From contig CAWDZK010000004.1 in NCBI GenBank assembly GCA_963807005.1, positions 372,001 to 436,000 on the forward strand: a stretch of 64,000 bases of DNA. The letters run 5' to 3'. This document shows, in pieces, positions 45,905 through 54,576 of this stretch (position 1 is its first letter; every line of letters begins with the position of its first letter). A program made the position numbers and the translations under genes. Under the pieces are notes generated by a model, which had not been told where the DNA came from, ran no database searches, and was given only the letters and a program-made list of their open reading frames with translations. Source of the DNA: CAWDZK01 sp963807005 (GTDB lineage Bacteria > Actinomycetota > Actinomycetes > JACCUZ01).

Positions 45905-47419
45905 GTGAGCGTCTGGCGGGTGATGGGGACCGAGACCGAGTACGGCATCAGCGTGCCGGGCAACCCGGGCGCCAACGCGATGCTGATCTCCTCCCAGATC
46001 GTCAACGCCTACGCCCAGCCGAGCGCCGTCAGGAACCGCCGGCCGCGCTGGGACTTCGAGGAGGAGAACCCGCTGCGGGACGCCCGCGGGTTCGACCTGG
46101 CCCGCGAGGTGGCCGACGCCACCCAGCTCACCGACGAGGACGTCGGCCTGGCGAACGTCATCCTCACCAACGGGGCCCGGTTCTACGTCGACCACGCCCA
46201 CCCGGAGTACTCGGGGCCGGAGTGCACCAACCCGCGCGACGCCCTCATCTGGGACCGGGCGGGGGAGCGCATCATGGCCGAGGCCAGCCGGCGCGCGGCG
46301 ATGATCCCGAACACCCCGCCCATCAACCTGTACAAGAACAACACCGACAACAAGGGCGCGTCCTACGGCACGCACGAGAACTACCTGATGCGCCGGGAGA
46401 CCCCGTTCGCCGACATCGTCCGCCACCTGACGCCGTTCTTCGTCAGCCGGCAGGTGGTGGCCGGCTCCGGTCGGGTCGGGATCGGCCAGGACGGCCGCAC
46501 CGACGGGTTCCAGATCTCCCAGCGGGCGGACTACTTCGAGGTCGAGGTGGGTCTCGAGACCACCCTGAAGCGGCCCATCATCAACACCCGCGACGAGCCG
46601 CACGCCGTGGCCGAGAAGTACCGGCGGCTGCACGTGATCATCGGTGACGCGAACCTCGCCGAGGTGTCGACGTACCTCAAGGTGGGGACGACGGCGCTGG
46701 TGCTGGCGATGATCGAGGACCAGTTCCTCTCCGTGGACCTCACGGTCGACCGGCCGGTGGCGACGCTGCACGCGGTGTCGCACGACCCGTCGTTGCGCGA
46801 GCTCGTGACGCTGCGGTCCGGCCGGACGCTCACCGCGGTGCAGCTGCAGATGGAGTACGCCGAGCAGGCACGCAAGTACGTCGAGGACCGGTTCGGCTCG
46901 GACGCCGACCCGGTGACCGTCGATGTCCTGGACCGGTGGGAGTCGGTGCTCACGCGGCTCGAGTCCGACCCGATGTCGCTCTCGCGCGAGCTGGACTGGG
47001 TGGCCAAGCTGCGGATCCTGCAGGGCTACATCGACCGCGACGGGCTGGACTGGTCGTCGCCACGGCTGGAGGCTGTCGACCTGCAGTACTCCGACGTCCG
47101 GCCGGACAAGGGGCTGTTCAACAAGCTCTCTGCCGCCGGCCGGTTCGAGCGGATCGTGACCGATGCCGAGGTCGACCGCGCGGTCACCGAGCCGCCCGAG
47201 GACACCCGGGCCTACTTCCGCGGCCGCTGTCTCAGGAAGTACCCGGACGACGTCGCGGCCGCGTCGTGGGACTCGGTGATCTTCGACCTGCCTGGCCACG
47301 ACTCGCTGCAGCGGGTGCCGACCCTCGAGCCGCTGCGGGGGACCAAGGAGCACGTGGGCGGCCTCATCGACCGCTGCGACACCGCCGAGCAGCTGGTCGC
47401 CGCGCTGACCGGCGGCTGA
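45905..47419 (+). CDS. dop: Pup deamidase/depupylase Dop
   Basis: A 504-residue glutamine-synthetase-like enzyme. It deamidates the C-terminal Gln of Pup to Glu and also removes Pup from substrates. The N-terminal strand MGTETEYGI carries the ATP-Mg Glu residues, and FYVDHAHPEYSGPE carries the catalytic Asp; LYKNNTDNKGASYGTHENYL is shared with PafA. The Dop-specific extra loop is present after NPLRDARGF. GTG start 7 nt after TACTCT (45892-45897), leaderless. Pup here ends in Gln, consistent with the need for Dop. Confidence 0.96.
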   Translation: MSVWRVMGTETEYGISVPGNPGANAMLISSQIVNAYAQPSAVRNRRPRWDFEEENPLRDARGFDLAREVADATQLTDEDVGLANVILTNGARFYVDHAHPEYSGPECTNPRDALIWDRAGERIMAEASRRAAMIPNTPPINLYKNNTDNKGASYGTHENYLMRRETPFADIVRHLTPFFVSRQVVAGSGRVGIGQDGRTDGFQISQRADYFEVEVGLETTLKRPIINTRDEPHAVAEKYRRLHVIIGDANLAEVSTYLKVGTTALVLAMIEDQFLSVDLTVDRPVATLHAVSHDPSLRELVTLRSGRTLTAVQLQMEYAEQARKYVEDRFGSDADPVTVDVLDRWESVLTRLESDPMSLSRELDWVAKLRILQGYIDRDGLDWSSPRLEAVDLQYSDVRPDKGLFNKLSAAGRFERIVTDAEVDRAVTEPPEDTRAYFRGRCLRKYPDDVAAASWDSVIFDLPGHDSLQRVPTLEPLRGTKEHVGGLIDRCDTAEQLVAALTGG

Positions 47420-47510
47420 CGGCGACACCGCCGAGCCGCGCGGTGCGACCGGTCTCCGTCCCGGGTCCCGACTAAGGTCGGGGGCACCCACAGCGGCGGA
47501 GGGCAGCTAG

Positions 47511-47720
47511 ATGGCCAGCAAGGACACCGGCGGGCAGAAGCGCGCCAGCAAGACCTCCGAGGAGGTCGACGAGACCCAGGTCGACGAGTCGAGCGACGTC
47601 GCCGAGCGCAAGGAGAAGCTCGACAGCGACATCGACAGTCTCCTGGAGGACATCGACGACGTGCTCGAGGAGAATAGTGAGGATTTTGTAAGATCGTTTG
47701 TGCAGAAAGGCGGGCAATAA
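47511..47720 (+). CDS. pup: Prokaryotic ubiquitin-like protein Pup
   Basis: A 69-residue disordered protein tag. The C-terminal part (LDSDIDSLLEDIDDVLEEN, then SEDFVRSFVQKGGQ) is the conserved ARC-binding helix and the Gly-Gly-Gln end that Dop converts to Glu before ligation by PafA. GGAGGG precedes the ATG, and a -10-like TAAGGT lies about 35 nt upstream. The last dozen codons before GGQ are AT-rich with rare codons (AAT, AGT, TTT, GTA, AGA, AAA), quite unlike the rest of the gene. Confidence 0.97.
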   Translation: MASKDTGGQKRASKTSEEVDETQVDESSDVAERKEKLDSDIDSLLEDIDDVLEENSEDFVRSFVQKGGQ

Positions 47721-47741
47721 GGTGGAGAACGCGCGAGCGCG

Positions 47742-48371
47742 ATGAGTGCGGGCAAGCGCTGCTCGCGCTGCCGGCGGGACCGCCCCCTGACCGCGTTCGG
47801 CCGGCGCGCAGCGTCGGCCGACGGCCTGCCGAACTACTGCCGCGAGTGCGTGGCCGCCTGGGCGCGCGAGCACCGCCCCCGGCGCCTGGTGGGCGCGCCA
47901 GAGGTGGGCCAGGGCGCGAAGTGGTGTCGGTCCTGCCAGACGACGAGGACGCTGACGGAGTTCGCCGCGAACCGTTCGGCCGGTGCCGACGCGAGACGTA
48001 GGTACCTCGACAAGTCCTACGGACTCACCGAGCAGCAGTTGACCGCCATGCTCCGGGAACAAGACGGACTCTGCTCCATCTGCCTGACGGCCCCTGCCGT
48101 GCACGTGGACCACGACCACGCCACCGGGACGGTGCGCGGGATGCGCTGCTTCTCGTGCAACGCCGCACTCGGCCACTTCCGCGACGACCCTGCGGTGCTC
48201 CGCCGCGCAGCCGAGTACCTGGAGGAGAGCCGTCACCCGACCACGACGTCGGCGCGCGACGAGGCCGCGTGGGCGGCGGTCCTGACGCAGGTCCCGGCCA
48301 GCGGACCGTCTCGGTTGGAGCAGGCGTTCCGGCAGCGGCTCGCCGACGCGACCGGCGGCCCGACGCCCTGA
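47742..48371 (+). CDS. Endonuclease VII-like (recombination endonuclease VII) protein in the Pup operon
   Basis: A 209-residue protein. The N-terminal half has three zinc-ribbon-like CxxC units (CSRCRRDRP, CRECVAAW, CRSCQTT). The C-terminal half holds the Endo VII His-Me/HNH-type core: LCSICLTAPAVHVDHDHATG followed by GMRCFSCNAALGHFRDDP, with metal and catalytic residues intact. Phage endonuclease VII resolves branched DNA, and some relatives are homing endonucleases. It lies between pup and prcB, where actinobacteria often have an extra gene; the link to the proteasome is unknown. Confidence 0.9.
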   Translation: MSAGKRCSRCRRDRPLTAFGRRAASADGLPNYCRECVAAWAREHRPRRLVGAPEVGQGAKWCRSCQTTRTLTEFAANRSAGADARRRYLDKSYGLTEQQLTAMLREQDGLCSICLTAPAVHVDHDHATGTVRGMRCFSCNAALGHFRDDPAVLRRAAEYLEESRHPTTTSARDEAAWAAVLTQVPASGPSRLEQAFRQRLADATGGPTP

Positions 48372-48384
48372 CCGGCCGCCGCAG

Positions 48385-48390
48385 TAGGGT
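48385..48390 (+). promoter_or_regulatory. Candidate -10 element upstream of prcB
   Basis: TAGGGT sits about 45 nt before the prcB start, between the endonuclease gene and prcB, and could give prcBA its own promoter. Based only on the hexamer and position. Confidence 0.35.
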
Positions 48391-48435
48391 CGGGAGCGCC
48401 GTCCAGCCGCGCTCCACAGCAGAGGGGAACCGCAG

Positions 48436-49290
48436 GTGACCGACCACGCCGGCCCGGGCCGACTGCCCGCCGCGTACCTGACCCCGGGGAGCTCGTCGTT
48501 CGCCGAGTTCCTCGGCGCGCACGCGCCCGAGATGCTCCCCGGCAGGCGGACCCCACCGGCCACCGCGCTCACCACCGAGGCGCCGCACGGCACCACGATC
48601 GTCGCGATGACCTTCCCGGGCGGCGTCGTGATGGCCGGAGACCGCAGGGCCACGATGGGCAACTACATCGCCCAGCGCGACATCGAGAAGGTCTTCCACG
48701 CCGACGACCACAGCTGCGTCGGCATCGCCGGCGCGGCCGGCGTCGCGATCGAGATGGTCCGGCTGTTCCAGGTCGAGCTGGAGCACTACGAGAAGATCGA
48801 GGGCGCCACGCTGTCCCTCGAGGGCAAGGCCAACCGGCTGGCGCTGATGATCCGCGGCAACCTCGCCATGGCCATGCAGGGCCTGGCCGTGGTGCCGCTC
48901 TTCGCCGGCTACGACCTCGACGCCGACGACGCCGAGAACGCCGGTCGGCTGTTCTCCTACGACGTGACCGGCGGCCGCTACGAGGAGCACAAGTTCCACT
49001 CGGTCGGCTCGGGCTCGATGTTCGCCCGCGGCGCCCTGAAGAAGCTCTGGCGTGACGACTTCAGCGTCGACGACGCCGTGATGTGCGCCGTGCAGTCCCT
49101 CTACGACGCCGCCGACGAGGACTCGGCCACCGGGGGACCGGACCTGACCCGGCGGATCTTCCCGGTCGTGTCCACGGTCACCGCCGAGGGCTACCGACGA
49201 CTCGCCGACGACGAGGTCGGCGAGGTCGTCGACACCGTCGTCGCCGGCCGGATGGCCAACCCCGGCGGGCCGCAGGCGCCGGTCCGCTAG
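48436..49290 (+). CDS. prcB: 20S proteasome beta subunit PrcB
   Basis: A 284-residue Ntn-hydrolase precursor and the catalytic subunit of the proteasome core. The propeptide is about 52 residues; cleavage in PHG|TTIVAM exposes the catalytic Thr53. The conserved Asp and Lys follow in GDRRATMGNYIAQRDIEKVF. GTG start with AGAGGGGA upstream. prcA starts 49 nt after the stop, so the two are cotranscribed and coassemble into the alpha7-beta7-beta7-alpha7 barrel. Confidence 0.97.
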   Translation: MTDHAGPGRLPAAYLTPGSSSFAEFLGAHAPEMLPGRRTPPATALTTEAPHGTTIVAMTFPGGVVMAGDRRATMGNYIAQRDIEKVFHADDHSCVGIAGAAGVAIEMVRLFQVELEHYEKIEGATLSLEGKANRLALMIRGNLAMAMQGLAVVPLFAGYDLDADDAENAGRLFSYDVTGGRYEEHKFHSVGSGSMFARGALKKLWRDDFSVDDAVMCAVQSLYDAADEDSATGGPDLTRRIFPVVSTVTAEGYRRLADDEVGEVVDTVVAGRMANPGGPQAPVR

Positions 49291-49339
49291 GCGAGTCGAT
49301 GACCACTGCCCGCCCCGCCACCGTCGAGGAGACCGCGTC

Positions 49340-50158
49340 GTGACGATGCCGTTCGGATACGTCTCGCCCGAGCAGCTGATGAAGGACCGTGCGGACTACG
49401 CCCGCAAGGGCATCGCCCGCGGCCGCAGCGTCGTCGTGCTGCAGTACGACGGCGGCATCGTGTTCGTCGCCGAGAACCTCTCGCGTGCCCTGCACAAGAT
49501 CTCCGAGATCTACGACCGGATCGCGTTCGCCGCGGTCGGCAAGTACAACGAGTTCGAGAACCTCCGGATGGCAGGCGTCCGCTACGCCGACCTGCGCGGC
49601 TACAGCTACGACCGGCAGGACGTCACCGGCAGGGGGCTGGCCAACGTCTTCGCCCAGACCCTGGGCACCATCTTCACCGTCGACTCCAAGCCCTACGAGG
49701 TCGAGATCGTCATCGCCGAGGTCGGCGAGACCGCGGCCGACGACCAGGTCTACCGCCTCACCTACGACGGTTCGGTGGCCGACGAGCACGGCTTCGTCGC
49801 GATGGGCGGCTCGGCGGAGACGATCAGCCAGCAGCTCACCGAGCGCTATCGCGACGGCATGACGCTGGAGGACGCCCTGAGGCTGGCGGTCGAGCTGCTC
49901 GGCCGCGACCCGGCCGGCGGCGAGCAGCGGACCCTCACCCCCGACCAGCTCGAGGTCGCCGTCCTGGACCGGGCCCGACCCCGCCGCAAGTTCCGACGCA
50001 TCGGTGGCGGCGCCCTCGCCCGGCTGCTGGGCCAGCCGGCCGCCGGCGACGGCACCGACAACGGCTCGGCCGCACCGCCACCGGTCGCGCTGGCCGGCGG
50101 GGCGCACGAGCCGCCCGGGCCGGAGCACGCGCCGGACCCGGACGCCGACGAATCCTGA
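49340..50158 (+). CDS. prcA: 20S proteasome alpha subunit PrcA
   Basis: A 272-residue alpha subunit forming the outer rings and gate of the proteasome. The N-terminus MTMPFGYVSPEQLMKDRADYARKG in part is the conserved gating segment, followed by RGRSVVVLQYDGGIVFVAEN and the core fold. The C-terminal 60 residues are Pro/Ala/Gly-rich and probably disordered, as in relatives. GAGGAG lies 8 nt before the GTG; an ATG two codons later could also be used. A 14-codon frame (49299-49343) precedes and overlaps it. Confidence 0.96.
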   Translation: MTMPFGYVSPEQLMKDRADYARKGIARGRSVVVLQYDGGIVFVAENLSRALHKISEIYDRIAFAAVGKYNEFENLRMAGVRYADLRGYSYDRQDVTGRGLANVFAQTLGTIFTVDSKPYEVEIVIAEVGETAADDQVYRLTYDGSVADEHGFVAMGGSAETISQQLTERYRDGMTLEDALRLAVELLGRDPAGGEQRTLTPDQLEVAVLDRARPRRKFRRIGGGALARLLGQPAAGDGTDNGSAAPPPVALAGGAHEPPGPEHAPDPDADES

Positions 50159-50306
50159 CCGGTCACAGGGGCATCGGCGAAACGTGGACCCGGCCTGACC
50201 CGCCGATTACTCCCGGTTTCCGATGAATCGGCCTGGGCGTGGTTAGCCTGGTCGACTGCGCCCCGTCCGCCCGGGGCGGCACCGCCGAGCAACAGGGGGA
50301 CACCTG

Positions 50307-52637
50307 GTGGTAGTACCGACGACGACCCGAGCGCGCCTGATCCGGCTCCTGGCAGCAGCGGGTGCCGTCGCGCTGGCCACGTCGCTCGCCCCGGCCGCCC
50401 AGGGGGCCACCACGGCGTCGACCGGTGAAGGCACCCGGTCCGTGACGTTCCGAGGTGTGACGGTCGCGGTCCCCGTCGACTGGCCGGTGCGCGACATGGC
50501 CGGCCGGCCGGGGTGTGTCCGGTTCGACGAGCACGCGGTCTACCTCGGTGATCCCCGCCCCAGCACCTGCCCGCCGCACCTGGTAGGGCGCACCGGCGCC
50601 GTTCACCTCACCTCCCGCAGCCTGCAGGGGGTCGTGGCGCCGGATCGGGTCGTCACCTCACCGGGGTCAGCGGTCTCGGTCCTGGTCACCACCGACGACG
50701 CCCCCGACTCCCGGCAGCTCGCCCGGCAGGTGGCCGGGTCGGTGACCTTCGCCGGGGCCCCGGCCGCCGTGGCCGCCCCGTCCGGGGCGGCCGACGCACG
50801 CACGCTCGCCCGCGCCTCGACGCCGGCTGCCGCTTCGGCGGCTCCCGGCGCCGCCGCTTCCTCGGCAGTGCCCTCCGGTCGCAGGTCGTTCAGCGCCTCC
50901 TCCGGCTCGCAGGCCACACCGTCCGACACGACGTTCTCCGGCCTCGGGTTCGACGCGTGCACGGCGCAGCCGCTCTCGACCATGGCCACCTGGTACTCCG
51001 CGTCGCCGTTCAAGGCCGCGAACATGTACATCGGCGGCGCGAGCCGTGGCTGCTCGCAGGCCAACCTCACGGCCGACTGGGTCACCCAGACCGTCGCGCA
51101 GGGCTGGACGCTGATCCCCACGTACGTAGGCCTGCAGGCGTCCTGCAGCAGCTACCCGAACAAGGTCGACCCCGCCCAGGCCGCGGCCCAGGGCGGAGCG
51201 GCCGCGGACGACGCGATCGTCCAGCTCAACGCACTCGGCCTGGGACTCGGCAACCCGGTCTACTTCGACATGGAGGCCTTCTCCTACACGAACGCGGCCT
51301 GCCTGGCCGCGACTCGCACCTTCCTGGGGTCGTGGACCCAGCGGCTGCACACCCGCGGCTACGTCTCCGGCATCTACTCCAGCTCGAACACGCTGGCTGC
51401 GATCGTGCTCGACAACGGTGCGCCGACGACGACGATGGCTGCGCCCGACGCCATCTGGTTCGCCCGCTGGCCGTCCGACAGCAAGACCCAGCCCGGCGAC
51501 CCGACCCTGTCCGACCCGGCGATCCCGGACCAGTACTGGGCCGACCACCAGCGGATCCACCAGTTCCGGGGCGGCCACCAGGAGACCTGGGGCGGCGTCA
51601 CGGTGAACATCGACAGCAACTCGCTGGACGCCCCGGTCGCGCCGTCGCAGCTCGCCGCCGACGGTGCCTTCGTGCAGACCGGGGGCGCCATCTACCGGAT
51701 GGCGGGGGGTGCCCCCATCGTGGTGTCCGACTGGGCTGCTGTCGGGGGCCCGCAGCCCACCACCTCGCTGTCCCAGAGCCAGTTCAACTCGTTGCCGGAC
51801 CGGCCCCGGGACGGCACGTTCCTGCAGAGCGGTGCGACCGGACGGATCTGGCGAGTGGTCAAGGGGGTCGCGAGCTACGTCCCGTCCTGGACGCCGTACA
51901 GCGGACCGCAGCCCAGCGTCGTGGTCGACCAGGCTGCGCTGGACAACGCCGGCACCGGCGGCGTCTGGAACCGGCTGTCCAGCGGCACTCCCGCTCCGCG
52001 GATGACCGGGCCGGGCACACGGGCCACCACGAGCAAGAAGACCTCGTTCACCTGGTTCGGCGGCTTCTCCTCCTCGGTGGTCGACACCCACGACGTGCGC
52101 TGGCGCAAGGCCCGCTACGACGGGAAGTACGGCCGATGGAGCCGCCCCAGCGGCTGGCAGCGCACGCCGGTCACCGACGTGCCGCTCGGCCTGCGCGCGG
52201 GCTACACGTACTGCGTGGCGGTGCGGGCCCGCAACCGTGCCGGCCAGGTGTCCGGCTGGACCAGCCAACGCTGCGTCGCCCGGCCGCTGGACGACCGCAC
52301 CCTCGCTCGCTCGGCGGGCTGGAAGGCGAAGAAGGGCAAGGCCGCCTACTTCGGCGGCACCTACCTGACGACGACGCGCAAGGGCGCCACGATCTCCCGG
52401 ACCGGTGCCCGGATCAAGCGGGTCGGCATCGTCGCCTCGACCTGCCGCAGCTGCGGCAAGGTCGCAGTCCTGCTGGACGGCAAGCGGGTCGGCACGATCA
52501 GGCTCAGCGGGCCCAAGCGCGCCAGCCAGGTGCTGATGCTCCCCGCGGTCCGCCGCCAGAAGGCGACAGTGACCCTCAAGGTGCGCAGCAGCGGTCAGCG
52601 GGTCCGCATCGACGGCCTGATCCTCAGCCGGAGCTAG
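50307..52637 (+). CDS. Secreted DUF1906 (glycoside hydrolase-like) multidomain protein
   Basis: A 776-residue exported protein. A signal peptide (about 1-33) is followed by an Ala/Ser-rich region, then a DUF1906 TIM-barrel-like domain (about 210-450; GLGFDACTAQPLSTMATW, YIPTY-type strand, NPVYFDMEAF with acidic residues). Two related repeats follow (ADGAFVQTGGAIYRMAGG and RDGTFLQSGATGRIWRVVKG), then a fibronectin-III-like segment and a C-terminal beta domain. It probably acts on or binds cell-wall glycans; activity is unproven. It lies between prcA and pafA. Confidence 0.82.
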   Translation: MVVPTTTRARLIRLLAAAGAVALATSLAPAAQGATTASTGEGTRSVTFRGVTVAVPVDWPVRDMAGRPGCVRFDEHAVYLGDPRPSTCPPHLVGRTGAVHLTSRSLQGVVAPDRVVTSPGSAVSVLVTTDDAPDSRQLARQVAGSVTFAGAPAAVAAPSGAADARTLARASTPAAASAAPGAAASSAVPSGRRSFSASSGSQATPSDTTFSGLGFDACTAQPLSTMATWYSASPFKAANMYIGGASRGCSQANLTADWVTQTVAQGWTLIPTYVGLQASCSSYPNKVDPAQAAAQGGAAADDAIVQLNALGLGLGNPVYFDMEAFSYTNAACLAATRTFLGSWTQRLHTRGYVSGIYSSSNTLAAIVLDNGAPTTTMAAPDAIWFARWPSDSKTQPGDPTLSDPAIPDQYWADHQRIHQFRGGHQETWGGVTVNIDSNSLDAPVAPSQLAADGAFVQTGGAIYRMAGGAPIVVSDWAAVGGPQPTTSLSQSQFNSLPDRPRDGTFLQSGATGRIWRVVKGVASYVPSWTPYSGPQPSVVVDQAALDNAGTGGVWNRLSSGTPAPRMTGPGTRATTSKKTSFTWFGGFSSSVVDTHDVRWRKARYDGKYGRWSRPSGWQRTPVTDVPLGLRAGYTYCVAVRARNRAGQVSGWTSQRCVARPLDDRTLARSAGWKAKKGKAAYFGGTYLTTTRKGATISRTGARIKRVGIVASTCRSCGKVAVLLDGKRVGTIRLSGPKRASQVLMLPAVRRQKATVTLKVRSSGQRVRIDGLILSRS

Positions 52638-52651
52638 CGGGACGTCGCGGC

Positions 52652-53014
52652 CTACTCCTCGACGTCGGTCGCGCGTGGGTCGCCGTAGGCGTCGCCCAGG
52701 ACCTGCTCGTCGGTCTCCTCGCGCCTGCCGCCGAAGGTCTCCGGGTCGTCGGCCACCACGTCGTCGACCGGGTCGTGACCGTCGCCGTCCGGAACCTCCT
52801 CGGCGAGCTTCTGGTCCAACGACTCACCCTGCTCGGCCTCCGCGTGCGTGGTCCCGAACTTCTCCGCACCGAGCGGTCGGTCCTCCGCTCCGCTGCCGCG
52901 GTCGCCCGCAGGCGTCTCGGGGTCCCCGTCGCGTAGCGACTCGGGCGTCTCGACCAGCCGGTCGCCGTCGGTGCCCTCGGTGCCCTCGTTCGTGCCGTCC
53001 CAGGTCTCGGTCAT
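52652..53014 (-). CDS. DUF5709-like acidic protein
   Basis: A 120-residue, very acidic, probably disordered protein. The core KFGTTHAEAEQGESLDQKLA followed by EEVPD is typical of actinobacterial DUF5709. Function unknown. The ATG at 53012-53014 gives the family length. It faces away from pafA; the two start codons are only about 90 nt apart, so their promoters share that space. Confidence 0.8.
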   Translation of the reverse strand: MTETWDGTNEGTEGTDGDRLVETPESLRDGDPETPAGDRGSGAEDRPLGAEKFGTTHAEAEQGESLDQKLAEEVPDGDGHDPVDDVVADDPETFGGRREETDEQVLGDAYGDPRATDVEE

Positions 53015-53101
53015 CTCGGCCCGATACCCCTTCGGGCGGCGCCTGACGCGCGCACTGCGCACCTCCCTGCCGCGGCCCGCGCCCCGGCGTACGGTGTCGG
53101 C

Positions 53102-54463
53102 ATGGACCGCCGGATCTTCGGGCTCGAGAACGAGTACGGCGTCACCTGCACGTTCAAGGGGCAGCGGCGGCTCTCGCCCGACGAGGTCGCGCGCTACCTG
53201 TTCCGTCGGGTGGTCTCCTGGGGGCGCAGCAGCAACGTCTTCCTGCGCAACGGAGCCCGGCTCTACCTCGACGTGGGCAGCCACCCCGAGTACGCGACCC
53301 CCGAGTGCGACGACATCCGCGAGCTGGTCGTCCACGACAAGGCGGGGGAGCGGATCCTGGAGGGCCTTCTCGTCGACGCCGAGCGGCGGCTGCGCGAGGA
53401 GGGCATCGCCGGAGACGTGTACCTGTTCAAGAACAACACCGACTCGGCCGGCAACTCCTACGGCTGCCACGAGAACTACCTCGTGGGCCGGCACGGCGAG
53501 TTCACCCGCCTCGCCGACGTGCTCATCCCGTTCCTGGTGAGCCGGCAGATCATCTGCGGTGCGGGGAAGGTGCTGCAGACCCCACGGGGCGCGGTCTACT
53601 GCGTGAGCCAACGGGCCGAGCACATCTGGGAGGGCGTCTCGTCGGCGACCACCCGGTCGCGGCCGATCATCAACACCCGGGACGAGCCGCACGCGGACGC
53701 CGAGAGATACCGCCGCCTGCACGTCATCGTGGGTGACTCGAACATGAGCGAGACCACCACGCTGCTCAAGCTGGGCGCCACCGACCTGGTGCTGCGCATG
53801 ATCGAGGCGAACGTCGTGATGCGCGACCTGACGCTGGAGAACCCGATCAGGGCCATCCGCGAGATGAGCCACGACATGACCGGCCGACGGAAGGTGCGCC
53901 TGGCGAACGGTAGGGAGGCCAGCGCCCTCGACATCCAGGAGGAGTACCTCACCAAGGCACGCGACTTCGCAGCCCGCCGCGGGCTGGACGAGGGGCAGGT
54001 CAAGCAGGTCCTCGACCTGTGGGAGCGCACGGTCACCGCCGTCGACACCGGCGACCTCGACTCGGTGGCGACCGAGATCGACTGGGTGATGAAGCACCGG
54101 CTGATCGAGCGCTACCGCGCCAAGCACGACCTCGCCCTGTCCTCCGCGCGAGTTGCGCAGATCGACCTCGCCTACCACGACATCTCCCGCAACCGGGGGC
54201 TGTTCTACCTGCTGCAGAACCGGGGTCAGGCGGAACGCGTCTGCCGCGACCTCGAGGTGTTCCAGGCCAAGTCGGTCCCGCCGCAGACGACCCGGGCAAA
54301 GCTGCGGGGCGAGTTCATCCGACGCGCCCAGGAGCGACGCCGTGACTTCACCGTGGACTGGGTGCACCTCAAGCTCAACGACCAGGCGCAGCGGACGGTG
54401 CTGTGCAAGGACCCGTTCCGGTCCGTCGACGAGCGGGTCGAGAAGCTCATAGCCAGCATGTGA
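53102..54463 (+). CDS. pafA: Pup-protein ligase PafA
   Basis: A 453-residue glutamine-synthetase-like ligase that joins the C-terminal Glu of deamidated Pup to substrate lysines using ATP. The N-terminal RRIFGLENEYGVTC has the ATP/Mg Glu residues, and LYLDVGSHPEYATPE contains the catalytic Asp57. FKNNTDSAGNSYGCHENYL and PIINTRDEPHADAE are shared with Dop. It lacks the Dop loop. ATG 6 nt after TACGGT (53090-53095), a leaderless promoter. The FKBP and pafBC genes follow. Confidence 0.97.
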   Translation: MDRRIFGLENEYGVTCTFKGQRRLSPDEVARYLFRRVVSWGRSSNVFLRNGARLYLDVGSHPEYATPECDDIRELVVHDKAGERILEGLLVDAERRLREEGIAGDVYLFKNNTDSAGNSYGCHENYLVGRHGEFTRLADVLIPFLVSRQIICGAGKVLQTPRGAVYCVSQRAEHIWEGVSSATTRSRPIINTRDEPHADAERYRRLHVIVGDSNMSETTTLLKLGATDLVLRMIEANVVMRDLTLENPIRAIREMSHDMTGRRKVRLANGREASALDIQEEYLTKARDFAARRGLDEGQVKQVLDLWERTVTAVDTGDLDSVATEIDWVMKHRLIERYRAKHDLALSSARVAQIDLAYHDISRNRGLFYLLQNRGQAERVCRDLEVFQAKSVPPQTTRAKLRGEFIRRAQERRRDFTVDWVHLKLNDQAQRTVLCKDPFRSVDERVEKLIASM

Positions 54464-54576
54464 CCCCACCGGCCGGCCGGGGCCGGTCCGGTGCCGCGTC
54501 GAGGGCCGGTCAGTCCTGCCAGGATGCCGGGTTAGGGTGGTGTTGCCCCCACCCCCTTTCTTGACGAGGTTCTTCC

